NCBI RefSeq assembly: GCF_015234585.1
Contig: NZ_JADFCM010000008.1
Location: forward strand, 1,922,001-1,986,000
DNA length: 64,000 nucleotides
Direction of reading: 5' to 3'
Source of the DNA: Pseudalkalibacillus hwajinpoensis
GTDB taxonomy: Bacteria; Bacillota; Bacilli; Bacillales; Guptibacillaceae
Of the stretch, positions 18,543-29,394 are shown piece by piece. The notes below the pieces were generated by a model. That model had not been told where the DNA came from. It saw only the letters and a list, made by a program, of their open reading frames with translations, and made no database searches. A program made the position numbers and the translations under genes. Numbering within the stretch: position 1 is the stretch's first letter; every line of letters starts with the position of its first letter.

Positions 18543-18577
18543 ATGCAATAATTTGCAATCCACGCAAATTATTGCAT
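18543..18577. promoter_or_regulatory. Candidate BkdR enhancer (UAS) palindrome
   Basis: ATGCAATAATTTGC and GCAAATTATTGCAT form perfect 14-bp arms around a 7-nt spacer. The centre is about 60-75 bp upstream of the -24/-12 element. It overlaps the bkdR stop codon and has no T-run, so it is not an intrinsic terminator. Location suits the upstream activator site of a sigma-54 operon; identity as a BkdR site is inferred. Confidence 0.65.
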
Positions 18578-20635
18578 GCTAGATTTTTCAATTTCGTGTT
18601 TCTCCATTTTATAATACAAATTTCGAAGTGACACTCCTAACGCCTTTGCCGTGGCAGTTTTATTCCCACCATAATGCTCAAGAGTTTGCTGAATCGTTTT
18701 CCTCTCAAATTCATCAACTAACTGGGATAGCATTTTGTCAGGGGTACGTTCTACCGACAATAAATCAGCGTCTTTCTTTTCGCTTAATAAGGACGGAAGA
18801 TGTTCAAGGTCAATCATGGTTTCAGATGTATCCATATGAATAACAATTCTACCAAGCACATTTTCAAATTCTCTAACGTTTCCAGGCCAATCATAGCTTT
18901 TTAAATAATCAATAGCTGATGACGTAATCCCCTCAACGTTTCTTCCATAATCTTGGTTAATTTTTGTAAGAAGATGCTCAGCAAGTGAAGCTATATCTTC
19001 TTTCCGTTGCCTTAGTGGAGGGATTTGGATCGGTAAACGATTTAATCGATAGTATAAATCTTCCCTAAATGAACCATCGATTATTCTTTTTTCAAGTTTT
19101 GCATTGGTGGCTGCAATAATTCTTACATTGATGGAAACCGGCTTCGCTCCACCCACTCGAACAATTTCACGTTCCTGAAGAACGCGAAGAAGCTTCGCCT
19201 GTGTACCTAATGACACCTCTCCAATTTCATCAAGAAAAATACTTCCACCATTCGCTTCTTCAAAAAGTCCTCGTTTCCCCCCTTGACGGGCACCTGAAAA
19301 CGCACCGTCCTCATAGCCAAAAAGTTCACTTTCAAATAGTGATTCTGAAATGGCCGCACAGTTCACTCTAACAAACTTGTTGTACTTACGATCACTGGCA
19401 TTATGTATGGCATGTGCAAATAGTTCTTTCCCAGTCCCGGATTCTCCACGGAGGAGCACGGTTGCTGGTGTAGAGGCTGCAAGCTTTGCTTGCTGGACAG
19501 AAAACGTCATTTCTTCTGATTTCCCTATAATATCTTCAAATGAATATTTCGCTTCAAGCGTTCGAATAATTTGTCTTGCTCTCTGCAGTTGACTATTCAA
19601 TGAATGAAGTTCTGAAATATCGTGAATGACGCCTACACTGCCCTTCAATCTGCCATCGACAATAACCGGAGAAACATTAACAACAACTTCTCTCTTACTC
19701 GGTCCAACCTTCATCTGAACACCACGCACAGGCTTCCTGGTCCTTAATACACGCATATGCATGCTTTCACCTTCAGATATGTCTGTACTCGCCGGCTTGC
19801 CAATAACTTGGTCATGTTCAAGACCCGTTAACCTCGTATAAGCCGGATTGATCATTAGACCCTTCCCTTGTTCATCAACAACAGAAATCGCTTCATCAGA
19901 TGATTGAATAATGGCTTCAAGCATTGACTGCACGCTTTTTAAATTAGTAACTTCTTGTGCCATTTGCTCAATAGCTGTCATGTCTTTAAAAACCGCTAAT
20001 GCGCCAATTCTCCTGCCTTCATCATCAAACATCGGGATTCGCGTCGTAATAATTTTTTTCCCATTTGGAAGGAGCTGCTCTTGATTAATTTCCGGCTGGC
20101 CAGAAGATAAAACCCGAGGCAACATGCTAGAGGCCATGAGAGACCCAATTATTTTTCCACCAGCATGTGTTTTGGAAATTCCGGTAATTTTCTCAGCACT
20201 CCGATTAAATAACGTCACTTCTTCATTTATATTGACCGCAATCATACCGTCATGAGTAGAATCAAGAATGATTTCCTGCTGTTTTGATTGGTGACGTAAA
20301 GTATCAATTAAATCTTCTTTTTCTTCAATTAACTTAAGAACGATGTTAGCAACTGAACCCGGAATCAATACAGTATGCTTCTCTCGCATGTCTCTAATCT
20401 CTTCAAAAACGGTCTCATTTCCAGTAGCTTCAACAATGACATCGATTTCAAAACGCTTTAGTGCAACTTTCCAATTGTCAAAAACAGCAATGCCACTTTG
20501 ACGAGCTTTAAGAATACCAGGCGCATCTAAATTACAATCAACCATTGCAATAACATTCATCATCTCAGTCTCTTGTAAGATATCCAAAAGTGCTACCCCG
20601 CCTTTTCCGGCACCTACAATCATACATGTTCGCAA
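18569..20635 (-). CDS. bkdR: Sigma-54-dependent transcriptional activator BkdR
   Basis: 688 aa. An N-terminal Rossmann-like segment ([16 protein letters not shown]) reaches to about residue 110. Two PAS-type sensor domains follow (about 120-225 and 235-345). The AAA+ domain has Walker A GESGTGKE (397-404) and the sigma-54 contact loop as GAFSGA (444-449; the consensus is GAFTGA). A Fis-type HTH lies near the C-terminus ([21 protein letters not shown]). In B. subtilis it activates the bkd operon with SigL in response to isoleucine or valine. It is transcribed in the same direction as its target operon just upstream, and a 14-bp palindrome at its 3' end may be its binding site. Confidence 0.94.
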   Translation of the reverse strand: MRTCMIVGAGKGGVALLDILQETEMMNVIAMVDCNLDAPGILKARQSGIAVFDNWKVALKRFEIDVIVEATGNETVFEEIRDMREKHTVLIPGSVANIVLKLIEEKEDLIDTLRHQSKQQEIILDSTHDGMIAVNINEEVTLFNRSAEKITGISKTHAGGKIIGSLMASSMLPRVLSSGQPEINQEQLLPNGKKIITTRIPMFDDEGRRIGALAVFKDMTAIEQMAQEVTNLKSVQSMLEAIIQSSDEAISVVDEQGKGLMINPAYTRLTGLEHDQVIGKPASTDISEGESMHMRVLRTRKPVRGVQMKVGPSKREVVVNVSPVIVDGRLKGSVGVIHDISELHSLNSQLQRARQIIRTLEAKYSFEDIIGKSEEMTFSVQQAKLAASTPATVLLRGESGTGKELFAHAIHNASDRKYNKFVRVNCAAISESLFESELFGYEDGAFSGARQGGKRGLFEEANGGSIFLDEIGEVSLGTQAKLLRVLQEREIVRVGGAKPVSINVRIIAATNAKLEKRIIDGSFREDLYYRLNRLPIQIPPLRQRKEDIASLAEHLLTKINQDYGRNVEGITSSAIDYLKSYDWPGNVREFENVLGRIVIHMDTSETMIDLEHLPSLLSEKKDADLLSVERTPDKMLSQLVDEFERKTIQQTLEHYGGNKTATAKALGVSLRNLYYKMEKHEIEKSSMQ

Positions 20636-20872
20636 AAATTCATCACCTGCATCCTATACATGCAATATATTTCATACCTATCATACATCTCTTTTCTTAT
20701 TTTGACAAATCATGCATGGTTTGCTTTTTTGACTATATTAACTTATCGAGTTGATTATCCATTTAGTAGTTCTCAATGCCGTTGTAACAAAATCCGGTAC
20801 AAACACGCATAGACACTTTATTCAGAGTTCGCTACAATAACACTAGTGATGTCTAGAAAGGGTGCGCGGGTA

Positions 20873-21112
20873 ATGAGGTTAATCGCTTTACTTATCGTAT
20901 TAATTCCAGGAATTTTAGGAGTAATCGGTATTAAATTAATGAGAGACGTCCTTTTCGGTGTACTTAACCCACCATTCACTTCTCTTATTGTTCAATTCAT
21001 TCTCGGTCTAGTCTTTCTTATAGCCGGTCTTTCTTTTGTCGGTGGGTTTATCTTTTATCGTGATCGTAAGCGAAATAAAGTACAGCAAAAATTTTCTTCA
21101 AAGAAACAATAA
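20873..21112 (+). CDS. yqzF: YqzF, small membrane protein (DUF2627)
   Basis: 79 aa from the ATG at 20873, which has AAAGGG about 9 nt upstream; an in-frame start at 20846 lacks a site. Two membrane helices (LIALLIVLIPGILGVIGI and SLIVQFILGLVFLIAGLSFVGGFI) flank a short RDVLFGVLNPPF loop, with a basic C-terminal tail (RDRKRNKVQQK). It is conserved in Bacillus beside bkdR/spo0A and has no known function. It is divergent from bkdR and convergent with spo0A, sharing a bidirectional terminator with the latter. Confidence 0.85.
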   Translation: MRLIALLIVLIPGILGVIGIKLMRDVLFGVLNPPFTSLIVQFILGLVFLIAGLSFVGGFIFYRDRKRNKVQQKFSSKKQ

Positions 21113-21156
21113 CAAAAAAACAAAGCCCTTTTGATGTCGGGCTTTGTTTTTTTGTT
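21111..21156. terminator. Bidirectional terminator between yqzF and spo0A
   Basis: Arms 21111-21128 and 21139-21156 (GGGCTTTG core with A- and T-runs on both sides) pair perfectly around a 10-nt loop, serving both converging genes. Confidence 0.9.
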
Positions 21157-21178
21157 ATAAATTATTTAATAGTGCACT

Positions 21179-21979
21179 TTACCTGCTATGAGAATAATTA
21201 TCCATATTGTGCTCAATGCGAAGCTTATCGGCAACCATCGCAATGAATTCACTATTTGTTGGTTTTGCTTTTGACATGCTTACAGTATAACCAAACAGAT
21301 TGGAAATAGACTCCACATTCCCTCGACTCCATGCTACTTCAATTGCATGACGGATAGCCCGCTCAACTCTTGAAGAGGTTGTATTAAACTTCTTTGCGAT
21401 ATCTGGATACAAGACCTTCGTAATAGATCCAAGTAGTTCAATATCATTGTAAACCATCGTGATCGCTTCTCTCAAATACATGTAACCTTTAATATGTGCA
21501 GGAACCCCAATTTCATGAATAATACTAGTGATACTTGCATCAAGGTTTCTTGGTCTGTTTTCTCGTTGCGGGCGTTTGTATGATCCGCCATTTGTGGTAA
21601 ACGTTGTTTTCTTACCACTTACCTGCCTCACATGGCTTGCCAAATTATCCATATCAAACGGCTTCAAAATAAAGTAGGATGCTCCAAGGTCCACAGCTTT
21701 TTTGGTTACATCCTCTTGTCCGAACGCAGTAAGCATAATAACGCTACAAGTGTAATTCATTTCACGTAAGCGTTCCAGAACTGCTAGGCCATCGAGATGA
21801 GGCATGATAATATCTAGAACAAGTACATCAGGCTCGTGATCTTCAAGCACTTCCAAGCACTCCTGACCATTGGAAGCGGTTCCGACTACCTCCATATCCT
21901 CCTGTCGTGACATATATTCCTCAATCAAATTAACTAATTCGCGATTGTCATCAGCTAAACATACTTTTATTTTTTGCAC
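21179..21979 (-). CDS. spo0A: Sporulation master response regulator Spo0A
   Basis: 266 aa. The receiver domain (1-120) has acidic pocket D10/D11, phosphoacceptor D56 (LVLDIIMP) and the conserved Lys in FILKPFD. A variable linker (about 121-145) leads to the Spo0A-type DNA-binding domain, with recognition helix region [21 protein letters not shown]. Phosphorylated Spo0A switches on sporulation genes and represses abrB. GGAAGGAGAG lies upstream of the ATG. A sigma-H promoter and a TGTCGAA 0A box upstream indicate the usual feed-forward control. Confidence 0.98.
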   Translation of the reverse strand: MQKIKVCLADDNRELVNLIEEYMSRQEDMEVVGTASNGQECLEVLEDHEPDVLVLDIIMPHLDGLAVLERLREMNYTCSVIMLTAFGQEDVTKKAVDLGASYFILKPFDMDNLASHVRQVSGKKTTFTTNGGSYKRPQRENRPRNLDASITSIIHEIGVPAHIKGYMYLREAITMVYNDIELLGSITKVLYPDIAKKFNTTSSRVERAIRHAIEVAWSRGNVESISNLFGYTVSMSKAKPTNSEFIAMVADKLRIEHNMDNYSHSR

Positions 21980-22021
21980 GGTTCCGTCTCTCCTTCCACA
22001 AGTTTGGTTACCGTAGTATAG

Positions 22022-22050
22022 ACATTCAACGGATTTGGTAAATTTCCTCT
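22022..22050 (-). promoter_or_regulatory. Sigma-H promoter (Ps) of spo0A
   Basis: The minus strand shows AGAGGAAAT, 11 nt, then GTTGAATGT, fitting the sigma-H consensus (RnAGGAwWW-N11-RnnGAATww). The predicted transcription start is about 35 nt upstream of spo0A. Confidence 0.8.
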
Positions 22051-22153
22051 AAAATTTCTAAAAACTTTTAAAAACAATATTTATTCCACATAATTCTTAG
22101 CTATTCTTCAATTTACTACACGTTACTCGTTTTTCTGAATACTCTTTCAATTT

Positions 22154-22160
22154 TGTCGAA
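22154..22160 (+). promoter_or_regulatory. Spo0A box (0A box) upstream of spo0A
   Basis: Exact TGTCGAA heptamer on the plus strand, about 105 bp upstream of the sigma-H -35 element. It is a plausible autoregulatory site. Confidence 0.55.
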
Positions 22161-22189
22161 TTTTCTTCATCCACAGTATATCATGGTTA

Positions 22190-22239
22190 AAAAACGAAAG
22201 AAAGCGAACAGTGAGCTTTTTTTAGCTCGCTGTTCGCTT
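22190..22239 (-). terminator. Terminator of spoIVB
   Basis: AAGCGAACAGTGAGCT (22202-22217) pairs with 22224-22239 with one mismatch, then a T-rich tract follows on the minus strand. The spoIVB stop codon lies within the hairpin. Confidence 0.8.
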
Positions 22240-23517
22240 CTCATGACGACTTTCTTCATAAATATTAATCCCAGCCTCTTCTAGCATCCATTCAATGTGA
22301 ACACCATAGCCTGAAGTGGAATCATTGACGAACACATGCGTGACTGCACCGATTACTTTTCCCTCTTGAATAATCGGACTTCCACTCATTCCCTGTACAA
22401 TTCCACCTGTTTCTTTTAATAGTTCAGGATCCGTTACCTTAATAACCATTCCTTTTGTCGCTGGAAACTTCTGTGGTATTGAACTGATCACTTCTACATC
22501 GTATTCTTTTACTTCACTACCTTTAACCACTGTTAGTATTTTGGCAGGACCTTCCTTCACTTGGTGAGAAAGTGCAATAGGCATTGGTTGGTCATACATC
22601 CCTTTTTTGACTTCATCATTCATTTCTCCAAAAATTCCAAATGGACTGTTGCGTGTAATCGTTCCAAGCTTTTGCGCCGTATTAGAAAATCTAGCCAGCT
22701 TCTCACCTGGATGTCCATTGCTCCCTTTTTCAATAGAAGTGACAGATGATGGATAAATTTCTCCATGGTTCACTACAATTGGCTTTTTTGTATCCATATC
22801 AGATATAACGTGTCCGAGTGCACCATACTTCTTTGTATTAGGATGGTAAAATGTTAATGTTCCAACTCCAGCTGCAGAATCACGTATATATAATCCAATC
22901 CGGTATGATTCATTTTGTTTATCTTTCACCGGAATCAGCTTCTTACTTAATTCTTCATTTTCTCTCACGATTGTAACTTTTAGTGCATTACCGTCGCTAC
23001 CGGCTTTCTTAACAATTGTTCCAATGTCACTCATTTTCTTAACGGTTTGACCATTGATCTTAGTAATAATATCGCCAACTTGTATATCTGCTATTTCTCC
23101 CGGAGAACGATCTCCCTCATTTGTATGAATTAAATGGTGGCCAACTACTAACACCCCACGTGTGTTTAATTTAACACCTATAGACTGTCCTCCAGGTATA
23201 ACCTTAAAATCAGGAAGAACTTTCACACCAACTTTTTTGACTGGGAAATCGCCTACCGTTAAATCCAGAATATCAGAACCGCTTTTTTTGCCGTTTATCG
23301 TAAGGTTGCTTTTCTGCTGATCTAGGCTTGCCACTTCTATACTTCCTAGCGAAGCAACAGCAGGTATTACAGATGAGATTCTGGTTTGATCTCCTTCGAA
23401 CATGATAATCTCGTCTGGGATAGTTAAAAATAATTGTACCGGCTTTGAAAAACCAAGTGCAATTAAAAAACCAAGGAGAACTACGCCTAACAATTTACGA
23501 AACATCTCTATCTTCAA
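22222..23517 (-). CDS. spoIVB: SpoIVB serine peptidase (S55), intercompartmental sporulation signal
   Basis: About 431 aa from TTG 23517 (GAGGAG 9 nt upstream); an ATG at 23505 is an alternative, and the frame open to 23640 is not needed for a full-length protein. It has an N-terminal membrane anchor ([23 protein letters not shown]), then a PDZ domain ([30 protein letters not shown] segment). The chymotrypsin-like domain has catalytic His in [15 protein letters not shown] and Ser in [13 protein letters not shown]. Made in the forespore, it cleaves SpoIVFA to trigger sigma-K activation. It sits directly upstream of spo0A as in B. subtilis, behind the recN terminator. Confidence 0.95.
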   Translation of the reverse strand: MKIEMFRKLLGVVLLGFLIALGFSKPVQLFLTIPDEIIMFEGDQTRISSVIPAVASLGSIEVASLDQQKSNLTINGKKSGSDILDLTVGDFPVKKVGVKVLPDFKVIPGGQSIGVKLNTRGVLVVGHHLIHTNEGDRSPGEIADIQVGDIITKINGQTVKKMSDIGTIVKKAGSDGNALKVTIVRENEELSKKLIPVKDKQNESYRIGLYIRDSAAGVGTLTFYHPNTKKYGALGHVISDMDTKKPIVVNHGEIYPSSVTSIEKGSNGHPGEKLARFSNTAQKLGTITRNSPFGIFGEMNDEVKKGMYDQPMPIALSHQVKEGPAKILTVVKGSEVKEYDVEVISSIPQKFPATKGMVIKVTDPELLKETGGIVQGMSGSPIIQEGKVIGAVTHVFVNDSTSGYGVHIEWMLEEAGINIYEESRHEKRTAS

Positions 23518-23604
23518 TCCTTCACTCTCCTCGCTCTTGCTCACACCTCCAACATGGCTGTATCTATAATTTTGCCTTGAGTCGCGGTTATTATAACCTC
23601 TAAA

Positions 23605-23637
23605 AATGAAAATGCTACCCTGAGTTGGATAGCATTT
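23605..23637 (-). terminator. Terminator of recN
   Basis: AAATGCTACCC...GGATAGCATTT hairpin (23610-23637), 5 nt past the recN stop, followed on the minus strand by TTTTCATTTTT. Confidence 0.75.
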
Positions 23638-23641
23638 CAAA

Positions 23642-25336
23642 TCATGATTTTATTTGGTTCGCTTGATGCAATAATTCTCTCGCATGTTTCTTTGTTAGCT
23701 CTGTCATTTCAGCGCCAGATATCATTCTTCCAAGTTCTTCAATTTGTTCTTCATCACTTAAATTACCAACACTTGTCTTTGTTCGCCCTTCACCCGTTTC
23801 TTCTTTAGAAATATAAAGGTGATGGTCAGCCATTGCGGCAACCTGAGGAAGATGTGTAATAACAAGAACTTGAGAACCAGAAGAAAGGCGCTGAATCTTC
23901 TCAGCCATCGCTTGAGCTACTCTTCCACTAACGCCTGTATCAACCTCATCAAAAATAATAGAGGTAATTCCCTGGTGTTTTGAAAAGATGGATTTTAACG
24001 CTAGCATTATACGTGATAATTCACCGCCAGATGCTGTTTTTGAAAGCTCTTTAAGCGGCTCACCTGGATTTGTAGAGATCATGAAATCAATATCATCTTG
24101 TCCTGATCTGTGAAAGGATTCTTTTTTATTATTTAAGTCATTAAAATGAATAGCAAATTCTGTCTTTCCCATATATAAATCTCTAAGTTCATGATGTATC
24201 GCCTCTACAAGATCACTGGCGACCTTTTTACGAAGTCTTGTAAGGTTTTCCGCTTCTACGGTCAAGTCGGCTTTAATACCTTTTAAATTGGATTCAAGCT
24301 CTTCTACGCGGTCTTCTCTATTTACAAGTTCATCGACTTCATCTTCAATTGAAGCAGCGTATTCCAAAATTTCTTCTACCGATTCACCGTATTTCCTTTT
24401 GAGCACCTGAATTTCATTAAGGCGCTCTTCTACAAAATCTAGACGAGCAGGATCAAATTCGAGTTGATCTCGATATGTATTTAACTTTCCAGCCGTTTCT
24501 TCAAGCAGATAAAATTGATTAGCTACTTCTTCGTGGTATCCTTGTAATTCCTCATCAAGATCAGTTACTGATTCAAGTTGCGCCATCGCAAGTCCTACCC
24601 AGTCTAATCCTTTATTATCTCCATGCAGAGAATGATAGACATCTTGAAGAGCAGAAAATAATTTCTCAAAATTGCCAAGACGTAGCTTCTCTTCCATTAA
24701 TTCTTCATCTTCATTTGGAGATAATTCTGCTTTTGAAATTTCTTCAAGTTGGTATTGAATTAAATCTAATCTATGTGCCATTTGTTGTTCGTTTTCTGTC
24801 AGATTCTTCATCTGCTGCTGAATTTTCTTGTATCTTTGAAAAATGTCTCGATATTCCACTAATGCCGGACTAATAGCACGGTCACCAAATTGATCGAGCA
24901 ACGTTAAATGTTTGTCTGATTGCATCAAATCTTGGTGTTCATGCTGCCCATGTATATCAATAAGTGTTTGACCAATTTCCCTTAAAATCCCGAGTGTGAC
25001 TAACTTTCCATTGACTCGACAAATGCTCTTACCAGTATTTGAGATATCACGTCGCAATACGACCATATCATCAGTAAACTCGATCCCAACGTCCTCAAGC
25101 TTTTGAACTGTTGGATGCTCAGGTTCAATGTGAAACAACCCTTCGATTTCTGCTTTTTTTGTTCCATAACGAACGAATTCAGCAGAACCTCTCCCACCAA
25201 CTAAAAGTCCAATGGCATCTATGATAATGGATTTACCTGCGCCCGTTTCTCCAGTAAGGACTGTTAATCCACGATCAAATGAAACGGTGATCGCTTCTAT
25301 GATCGCAAAATTACGAATGGATAGTTCCGCTAACAT
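23642..25336 (-). CDS. recN: DNA repair protein RecN
   Basis: 564-aa SMC-like ATPase. Walker A is GETGAGKS (29-36); long coiled-coil arms occupy about 150-370; the C-terminal half carries the ABC signature ([16 protein letters not shown]) and Walker B ([13 protein letters not shown]). It is recruited early to double-strand breaks and holds DNA ends for recombination. The ahrC-recN-spoIVB-spo0A order is the classical Bacillus arrangement. Confidence 0.97.
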   Translation of the reverse strand: MLAELSIRNFAIIEAITVSFDRGLTVLTGETGAGKSIIIDAIGLLVGGRGSAEFVRYGTKKAEIEGLFHIEPEHPTVQKLEDVGIEFTDDMVVLRRDISNTGKSICRVNGKLVTLGILREIGQTLIDIHGQHEHQDLMQSDKHLTLLDQFGDRAISPALVEYRDIFQRYKKIQQQMKNLTENEQQMAHRLDLIQYQLEEISKAELSPNEDEELMEEKLRLGNFEKLFSALQDVYHSLHGDNKGLDWVGLAMAQLESVTDLDEELQGYHEEVANQFYLLEETAGKLNTYRDQLEFDPARLDFVEERLNEIQVLKRKYGESVEEILEYAASIEDEVDELVNREDRVEELESNLKGIKADLTVEAENLTRLRKKVASDLVEAIHHELRDLYMGKTEFAIHFNDLNNKKESFHRSGQDDIDFMISTNPGEPLKELSKTASGGELSRIMLALKSIFSKHQGITSIIFDEVDTGVSGRVAQAMAEKIQRLSSGSQVLVITHLPQVAAMADHHLYISKEETGEGRTKTSVGNLSDEEQIEELGRMISGAEMTELTKKHARELLHQANQIKS

Positions 25337-25371
25337 ATTCTCCCACCTTCAAAAGATCCTCTTTCATTTTC

Positions 25372-25821
25372 CTAAAGCATGTCAATAAAGCGTTGTGATA
25401 ACATAGGTGCAGCATCGGCACTTTTGCAAATGATTAATATAGTATCATCTCCGCTAATGTTTCCCATGATTTCTTCCCAGTCTAAATTATCTATTAGCGC
25501 ACCAATCGCATTCGCATTACCAGGAAGCGTTTTCATAACGATAAGATGATCCGCATGATCTATGCTAATAAATGCATCTGTTAATGTTCTCTTCAATTTC
25601 TGAAGTGGATTAAAGCGCTGATCTGCAGGAAGACTGTATTTGTATCTACCATCAATTGTTGGCACTTTAACAAGATGAAGTTCTTTAATATCCCGTGAAA
25701 CAGTGGCTTGAGTTACATTAAAGCCAGCGCTCTTCAGGCAATACACAAGTTCATCTTGTGTTTCAACATCTTGATTGGCAATCATTTCACGAATTTTGAT
25801 ATGACGTTGTCCTTTATTCAT
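25372..25821 (-). CDS. ahrC: Arginine repressor AhrC/ArgR
   Basis: 149 aa. The N-terminal winged helix ([42 protein letters not shown]) binds ARG boxes. The C-terminal hexamerisation and arginine-binding domain shows [15 protein letters not shown] and the terminal [11 protein letters not shown]. It represses arginine synthesis and activates catabolism. It is probably autoregulated (ARG-like box at 25899-25914) and likely controls artPQR in this window. The tlyA terminator upstream means it has its own promoter. Confidence 0.96.
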   Translation of the reverse strand: MNKGQRHIKIREMIANQDVETQDELVYCLKSAGFNVTQATVSRDIKELHLVKVPTIDGRYKYSLPADQRFNPLQKLKRTLTDAFISIDHADHLIVMKTLPGNANAIGALIDNLDWEEIMGNISGDDTILIICKSADAAPMLSQRFIDML

Positions 25822-25898
25822 TGTATAACCTCCAGAAGTTCCGGTAAGTAAAATCTGACAGCCTTATTATATAGCCACGCTTCTCTTTTGTATAGACC

Positions 25899-25914
25899 CT
25901 CATAAATATTCACT
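25899..25914 (-). promoter_or_regulatory. ARG-box-like site upstream of ahrC
   Basis: The minus strand reads AGTGAATATTTATGAG, close to the ArgR box (TGAAT-W4-ATTCA). It lies just upstream of a promoter-like TATACA-17-TATAAT. Suggests ahrC autoregulation. Confidence 0.4.
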
Positions 25915-25974
25915 CGTAAAAAGATATTTTCTGGACTAAATACGAATAAACTTCTCTGGTACAGTGACGAACGA

Positions 25975-25999
25975 GAAAAAGGACACACAGCGTGTATCC
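25975..25999 (-). terminator. Terminator after tlyA
   Basis: GGACACAC-AGC-GTGTATCC hairpin followed on the minus strand by five T. It closes the nusB...dxs-tlyA transcription unit. Confidence 0.75.
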
Positions 26000-26000
26000 T

Positions 26001-26807
26001 CTATAACTTTTGATGCGCTTCTTCTACAACTTCTTCAGGCGTAGGAATTGTTTCGTTAACCATATCCTGCTGCCAGCCCAAGTATAATAAAAATTCGATA
26101 TTTCCTTCACCACCGGTTATTGGAGAAAAAGAGATGCCTTTGATCTGATAGCCTTCTTTAGTCGCGAAGTCCATCATTTCTTTTAGTACACGTAAGTGAA
26201 TTTTTTTATCACGTACGATTCCTTTTTTCCCAACTTCTCCTCTTCCAGCTTCGAATTGAGGTTTTACAAGTGCAATCACTTCTCCATTTTCTTTTAAGAT
26301 CTGCTTAAGAACTGGCAAAATCAATTTTAAGGAAATAAAGGAGACATCTATGGTGGCAAGATCTGGCAACCCCTGTTCAAAGTCTGCTTTCTCTGCATAT
26401 CTAAAATTTGTTCTTTCTTTAACAACTACTCGGTCATCTACACGTAATTTCCAAGCTAATTGATTATATCCAACATCAAGTGCATACACGAGTGAAGCAC
26501 CATTTTGCAGCGCGCAATCCGTAAACCCACCTGTAGATGAGCCGATATCCAATACAACTTTGTTTTCGGTGAGAAGAGAGAAGACGTTAATCGCCTTCTC
26601 AAGTTTTAAACCACCGCGTCCAACATAACGAAGCGTATCACCTTTTATTTGTAAACTAATGTCTTCTGCTACTTTCACACCCGGCTTGTCCATTCTTTCT
26701 GTTTCCGAAAATACAAGGCCAGCCATGATCGCTCTTTTTGCTTTTTCTCTTGTATCGATTAGTCCACGATTAACAAGGATTACATCAAGTCTTTCCTTCT
26801 TAGCCAT
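26001..26807 (-). CDS. yqxC: TlyA-family rRNA methyltransferase (YqxC, 'hemolysin A')
   Basis: 268 aa. An N-terminal S4 RNA-binding domain (KERLDVILVNRGLIDTREKAKRAIMAG) is followed by a FtsJ-type S-adenosylmethionine methyltransferase fold (VVLDIGSSTGGFTDCALQNGA; ATIDVSFISLKLILP; VALVKPQFEAGR). Homologues 2'-O-methylate 16S/23S rRNA; the historical hemolysin name is probably misleading. It starts 6 nt after dxs, so it belongs to the same operon. Confidence 0.92.
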   Translation of the reverse strand: MAKKERLDVILVNRGLIDTREKAKRAIMAGLVFSETERMDKPGVKVAEDISLQIKGDTLRYVGRGGLKLEKAINVFSLLTENKVVLDIGSSTGGFTDCALQNGASLVYALDVGYNQLAWKLRVDDRVVVKERTNFRYAEKADFEQGLPDLATIDVSFISLKLILPVLKQILKENGEVIALVKPQFEAGRGEVGKKGIVRDKKIHLRVLKEMMDFATKEGYQIKGISFSPITGGEGNIEFLLYLGWQQDMVNETIPTPEEVVEEAHQKL

Positions 26808-26813
26808 TCTCTT

Positions 26814-28706
26814 TTATGCCCTCTTTTGTTTTGCTGGAATTATTTTCTTTGCTTTCGCAACAATATCATCTGGAGTTAAGCCGATTTCTTTTAATAGTTC
26901 ATTGACACTGCCGTGTTCAATATATGCATCTGGTATGCCCATTCTTTGAATTGTACCGTGTTGATAACCGCTGTCATTCACATATTCAAGTATAGCACTA
27001 CCAAATCCACCTTGAAGAATCGCTTCCTCCACTGTTAACATCGGAATTCCTTCTTGCATAAGTTCAGCCATCATTTTCTCATCAAGGGGCTTAATAAAAC
27101 GAGCATTAATTACTCGAGCTGAGATGCCTTCTTGTTCAAGCTTCTCTGCAGCTTTCAAAAGGTCTTGAAGCGTAGGACCAAAAGAAAGGAGTGCGACATC
27201 TGTTCCTTCGCGAATCACTTCCCAAGTACCAATTGGAATTTCTTTTAAGTCTTTATCCATCTTCGTACCGATGCCATTTCCTCGCGGATACCGAACTGCA
27301 ATCGGTCCTTGATTATACTTCATTCCAGTATTCACCATATGTTGCAATTCATTCTCATCTTTAGCCATCATTAAGACCATGTTCGGTAAATGACGAAGGA
27401 ACGAGATATCGAATACTCCCTGATGTGTTTCCCCGTCTGCTCCGACAAGACCAGAACGATCAACTGCAAGAAATACGTTTAGATTCTGCCTGCACACGTC
27501 GTGAACAAGCTGATCATAGGCTCTTTGGAGAAACGTGGAGTAGATAGATAAGACAGGCTTCAGATTTTGTGTAGCAAGTCCTGCAGCCATCGTTGTAGCA
27601 TGCTGTTCTGCAATTCCTACATCAAAAAGTCTTTCTGGAAATTGCTTTTCGAACGCTTCCCATTTTGAACCAACTGTCATAGCTGGCGTAATAACAGAAA
27701 TGCGATCATCTTTTTCAGCGAGCTTCCGTACTGTTTCACTTACTACCTTGCTGTAGCCTGGGGCAGCAACTTTCGGTTTAATCTGTTCACCAGCTTCGAT
27801 TTTATAAGGACTCACACCGTGCCATACACCGATCTGATCGCTTTCAGCCGGTTGATAACCTTTTCCTTTTTTTGTTAACACGTGGATAAGGACAGGCCCT
27901 TTTGTTTTCTTAGCGTACTTAATATTCTCCATTAGAGCTTCAACGTCATGCCCATCTACTGGTCCAAGGTAGGTAAATCCAAGTTCTTCAAAGAAAATAC
28001 CAGACACCAATAGATATTTCAGAGCATCTTTAACACGCTCAGCAGTCGAAGCAAGCGCACCACCGAAAGCAGGGATTTTCTTAAGCAAATATTCAAGCTC
28101 TTCTTTCGCTTTATGATATTTACCTGCTGTACGAAGTTTTCCTAGAATATTATGAAGTGCTCCAACGTTAGGAGCAATCGACATTTCGTTATCATTTAAA
28201 ATCACTAGCATATCTTTCTGCTCATGACCAATATGGTTGAGCGCTTCTAAGGCCATTCCACCTGTTAATGCGCCATCCCCTATGATCGCGACAACACTCT
28301 CGTCGCTTCCTTTCATATCACGAGCAGCAGCCATACCCATCGCCGCAGATAATGATGTAGAACTATGACCAGTTTCCCAAACGTCATGCTCACTCTCATT
28401 TCGCTTAGGGAATCCACAAAGACCTTTGTATTTTCGCAAAGTATCAAATCTAGAAGCTCGTCCTGTCAGAATTTTATGAACGTATGCTTGGTGTCCTACA
28501 TCCCAGATAAATTTATCTTTTGGACTATCATAAATTTTATGAAGAACGATTGTCAGTTCAACCACACCAAGGTTAGGACCAAGATGTCCACCAGTTTCAG
28601 ACAATTTATTAATTAAAAAACTTCTAACTTCTTCTGCAAGCTCGGTCATTTCATTGATATCATAATTTTTGAGAAACTTAGGATTCTCAATCTTTTCTAA
28701 ATCCAT
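26814..28706 (-). CDS. dxs: 1-deoxy-D-xylulose-5-phosphate synthase
   Basis: 630-aa thiamine-diphosphate enzyme that starts the MEP isoprenoid pathway from pyruvate and glyceraldehyde 3-phosphate. Visible motifs are the HxGxxLG entry ([10 protein letters not shown]), the ThDP motif [18 protein letters not shown]...[12 protein letters not shown] with the catalytic glutamate, and [15 protein letters not shown]. It starts 18 nt after oapA, with GGGGGAGG before the ATG. Its association with ispA and OLE/OapA matches other OLE-bearing genomes. Confidence 0.97.
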   Translation of the reverse strand: MDLEKIENPKFLKNYDINEMTELAEEVRSFLINKLSETGGHLGPNLGVVELTIVLHKIYDSPKDKFIWDVGHQAYVHKILTGRASRFDTLRKYKGLCGFPKRNESEHDVWETGHSSTSLSAAMGMAAARDMKGSDESVVAIIGDGALTGGMALEALNHIGHEQKDMLVILNDNEMSIAPNVGALHNILGKLRTAGKYHKAKEELEYLLKKIPAFGGALASTAERVKDALKYLLVSGIFFEELGFTYLGPVDGHDVEALMENIKYAKKTKGPVLIHVLTKKGKGYQPAESDQIGVWHGVSPYKIEAGEQIKPKVAAPGYSKVVSETVRKLAEKDDRISVITPAMTVGSKWEAFEKQFPERLFDVGIAEQHATTMAAGLATQNLKPVLSIYSTFLQRAYDQLVHDVCRQNLNVFLAVDRSGLVGADGETHQGVFDISFLRHLPNMVLMMAKDENELQHMVNTGMKYNQGPIAVRYPRGNGIGTKMDKDLKEIPIGTWEVIREGTDVALLSFGPTLQDLLKAAEKLEQEGISARVINARFIKPLDEKMMAELMQEGIPMLTVEEAILQGGFGSAILEYVNDSGYQHGTIQRMGIPDAYIEHGSVNELLKEIGLTPDDIVAKAKKIIPAKQKRA

Positions 28707-28724
28707 GGGAATGTCCTCCCCTTC

Positions 28725-29333
28725 TTATTTCGATTTACGGTTTCCCTTTTTCTTTTTGGATTGGTTGCCTACCATTTTAATTTTAAATGTTTTTTCTACA
28801 TAATATAAGAACCGACCTACTTGAAAAATGATTCCAGTAGAAAAATGGATCGCAAACGTTTTTCCGAGCGCTTTTCCTCCGACCGTCAACGCAGCTATGA
28901 CGCTGGTAAATACTACTGATACTATATATTGAAACAAAGATCCATCGCTATGTCCAAGTTGAAGTGTTAATTGTACGACAACGGTTGCGGAGGCTGTACC
29001 ACTTATAATACCCGAAATATCACCAATTACATCATTACAGAAGCTTGCTACGCGATCTGCGTTACGTGTAACAAAAATTGCATGCTTCGCCCCGGTTAGG
29101 CGTTCAGCAGCCATAGCGTGGAAGGGTACCTCATTTGCTGCTGTTGAAGCAACCCCAATTGTATCAAAGAATATACCAATTAGAACGATTAATAATACTA
29201 CAATCATACCAATTGCCCAAGATACACCACTTAATACAGCCGTCGATATAATTGAAAAAATAGCCGCTAACACAAGTGTGATAACGGCAATAGCTAAACT
29301 CCAGTTTATGGATTTTGATACGGAAGCTTTCAT
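28725..29333 (-). CDS. oapA: OLE-associated membrane protein OapA (DUF21/CNNM-like)
   Basis: 202 aa with about four membrane helices: residues about 10-32, 36-62, 104-128 and 132-156. A cytosolic loop after helix 2 (STAANEVPFHAMAAERLTGAKHA) resembles the DUF21 part of CNNM/CorC magnesium transporters. The C-terminus is extremely basic (NQSKKKKGNRKSK), fitting contact with RNA. It lies immediately downstream of the OLE RNA and before dxs, the conserved position of oapA, whose product anchors OLE RNA at the membrane. AAGGAG precedes the ATG by 6 nt. The CBS and CorC domains of true transporters are absent. Identification combines position and topology. Confidence 0.9.
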   Translation of the reverse strand: MKASVSKSINWSLAIAVITLVLAAIFSIISTAVLSGVSWAIGMIVVLLIVLIGIFFDTIGVASTAANEVPFHAMAAERLTGAKHAIFVTRNADRVASFCNDVIGDISGIISGTASATVVVQLTLQLGHSDGSLFQYIVSVVFTSVIAALTVGGKALGKTFAIHFSTGIIFQVGRFLYYVEKTFKIKMVGNQSKKKKGNRKSK

Positions 29334-29394
29334 ATCTACTCCTTGTCCATTATATAATCACATAAAAATAGGTATCCAGCTGGCAGGAATTCAT

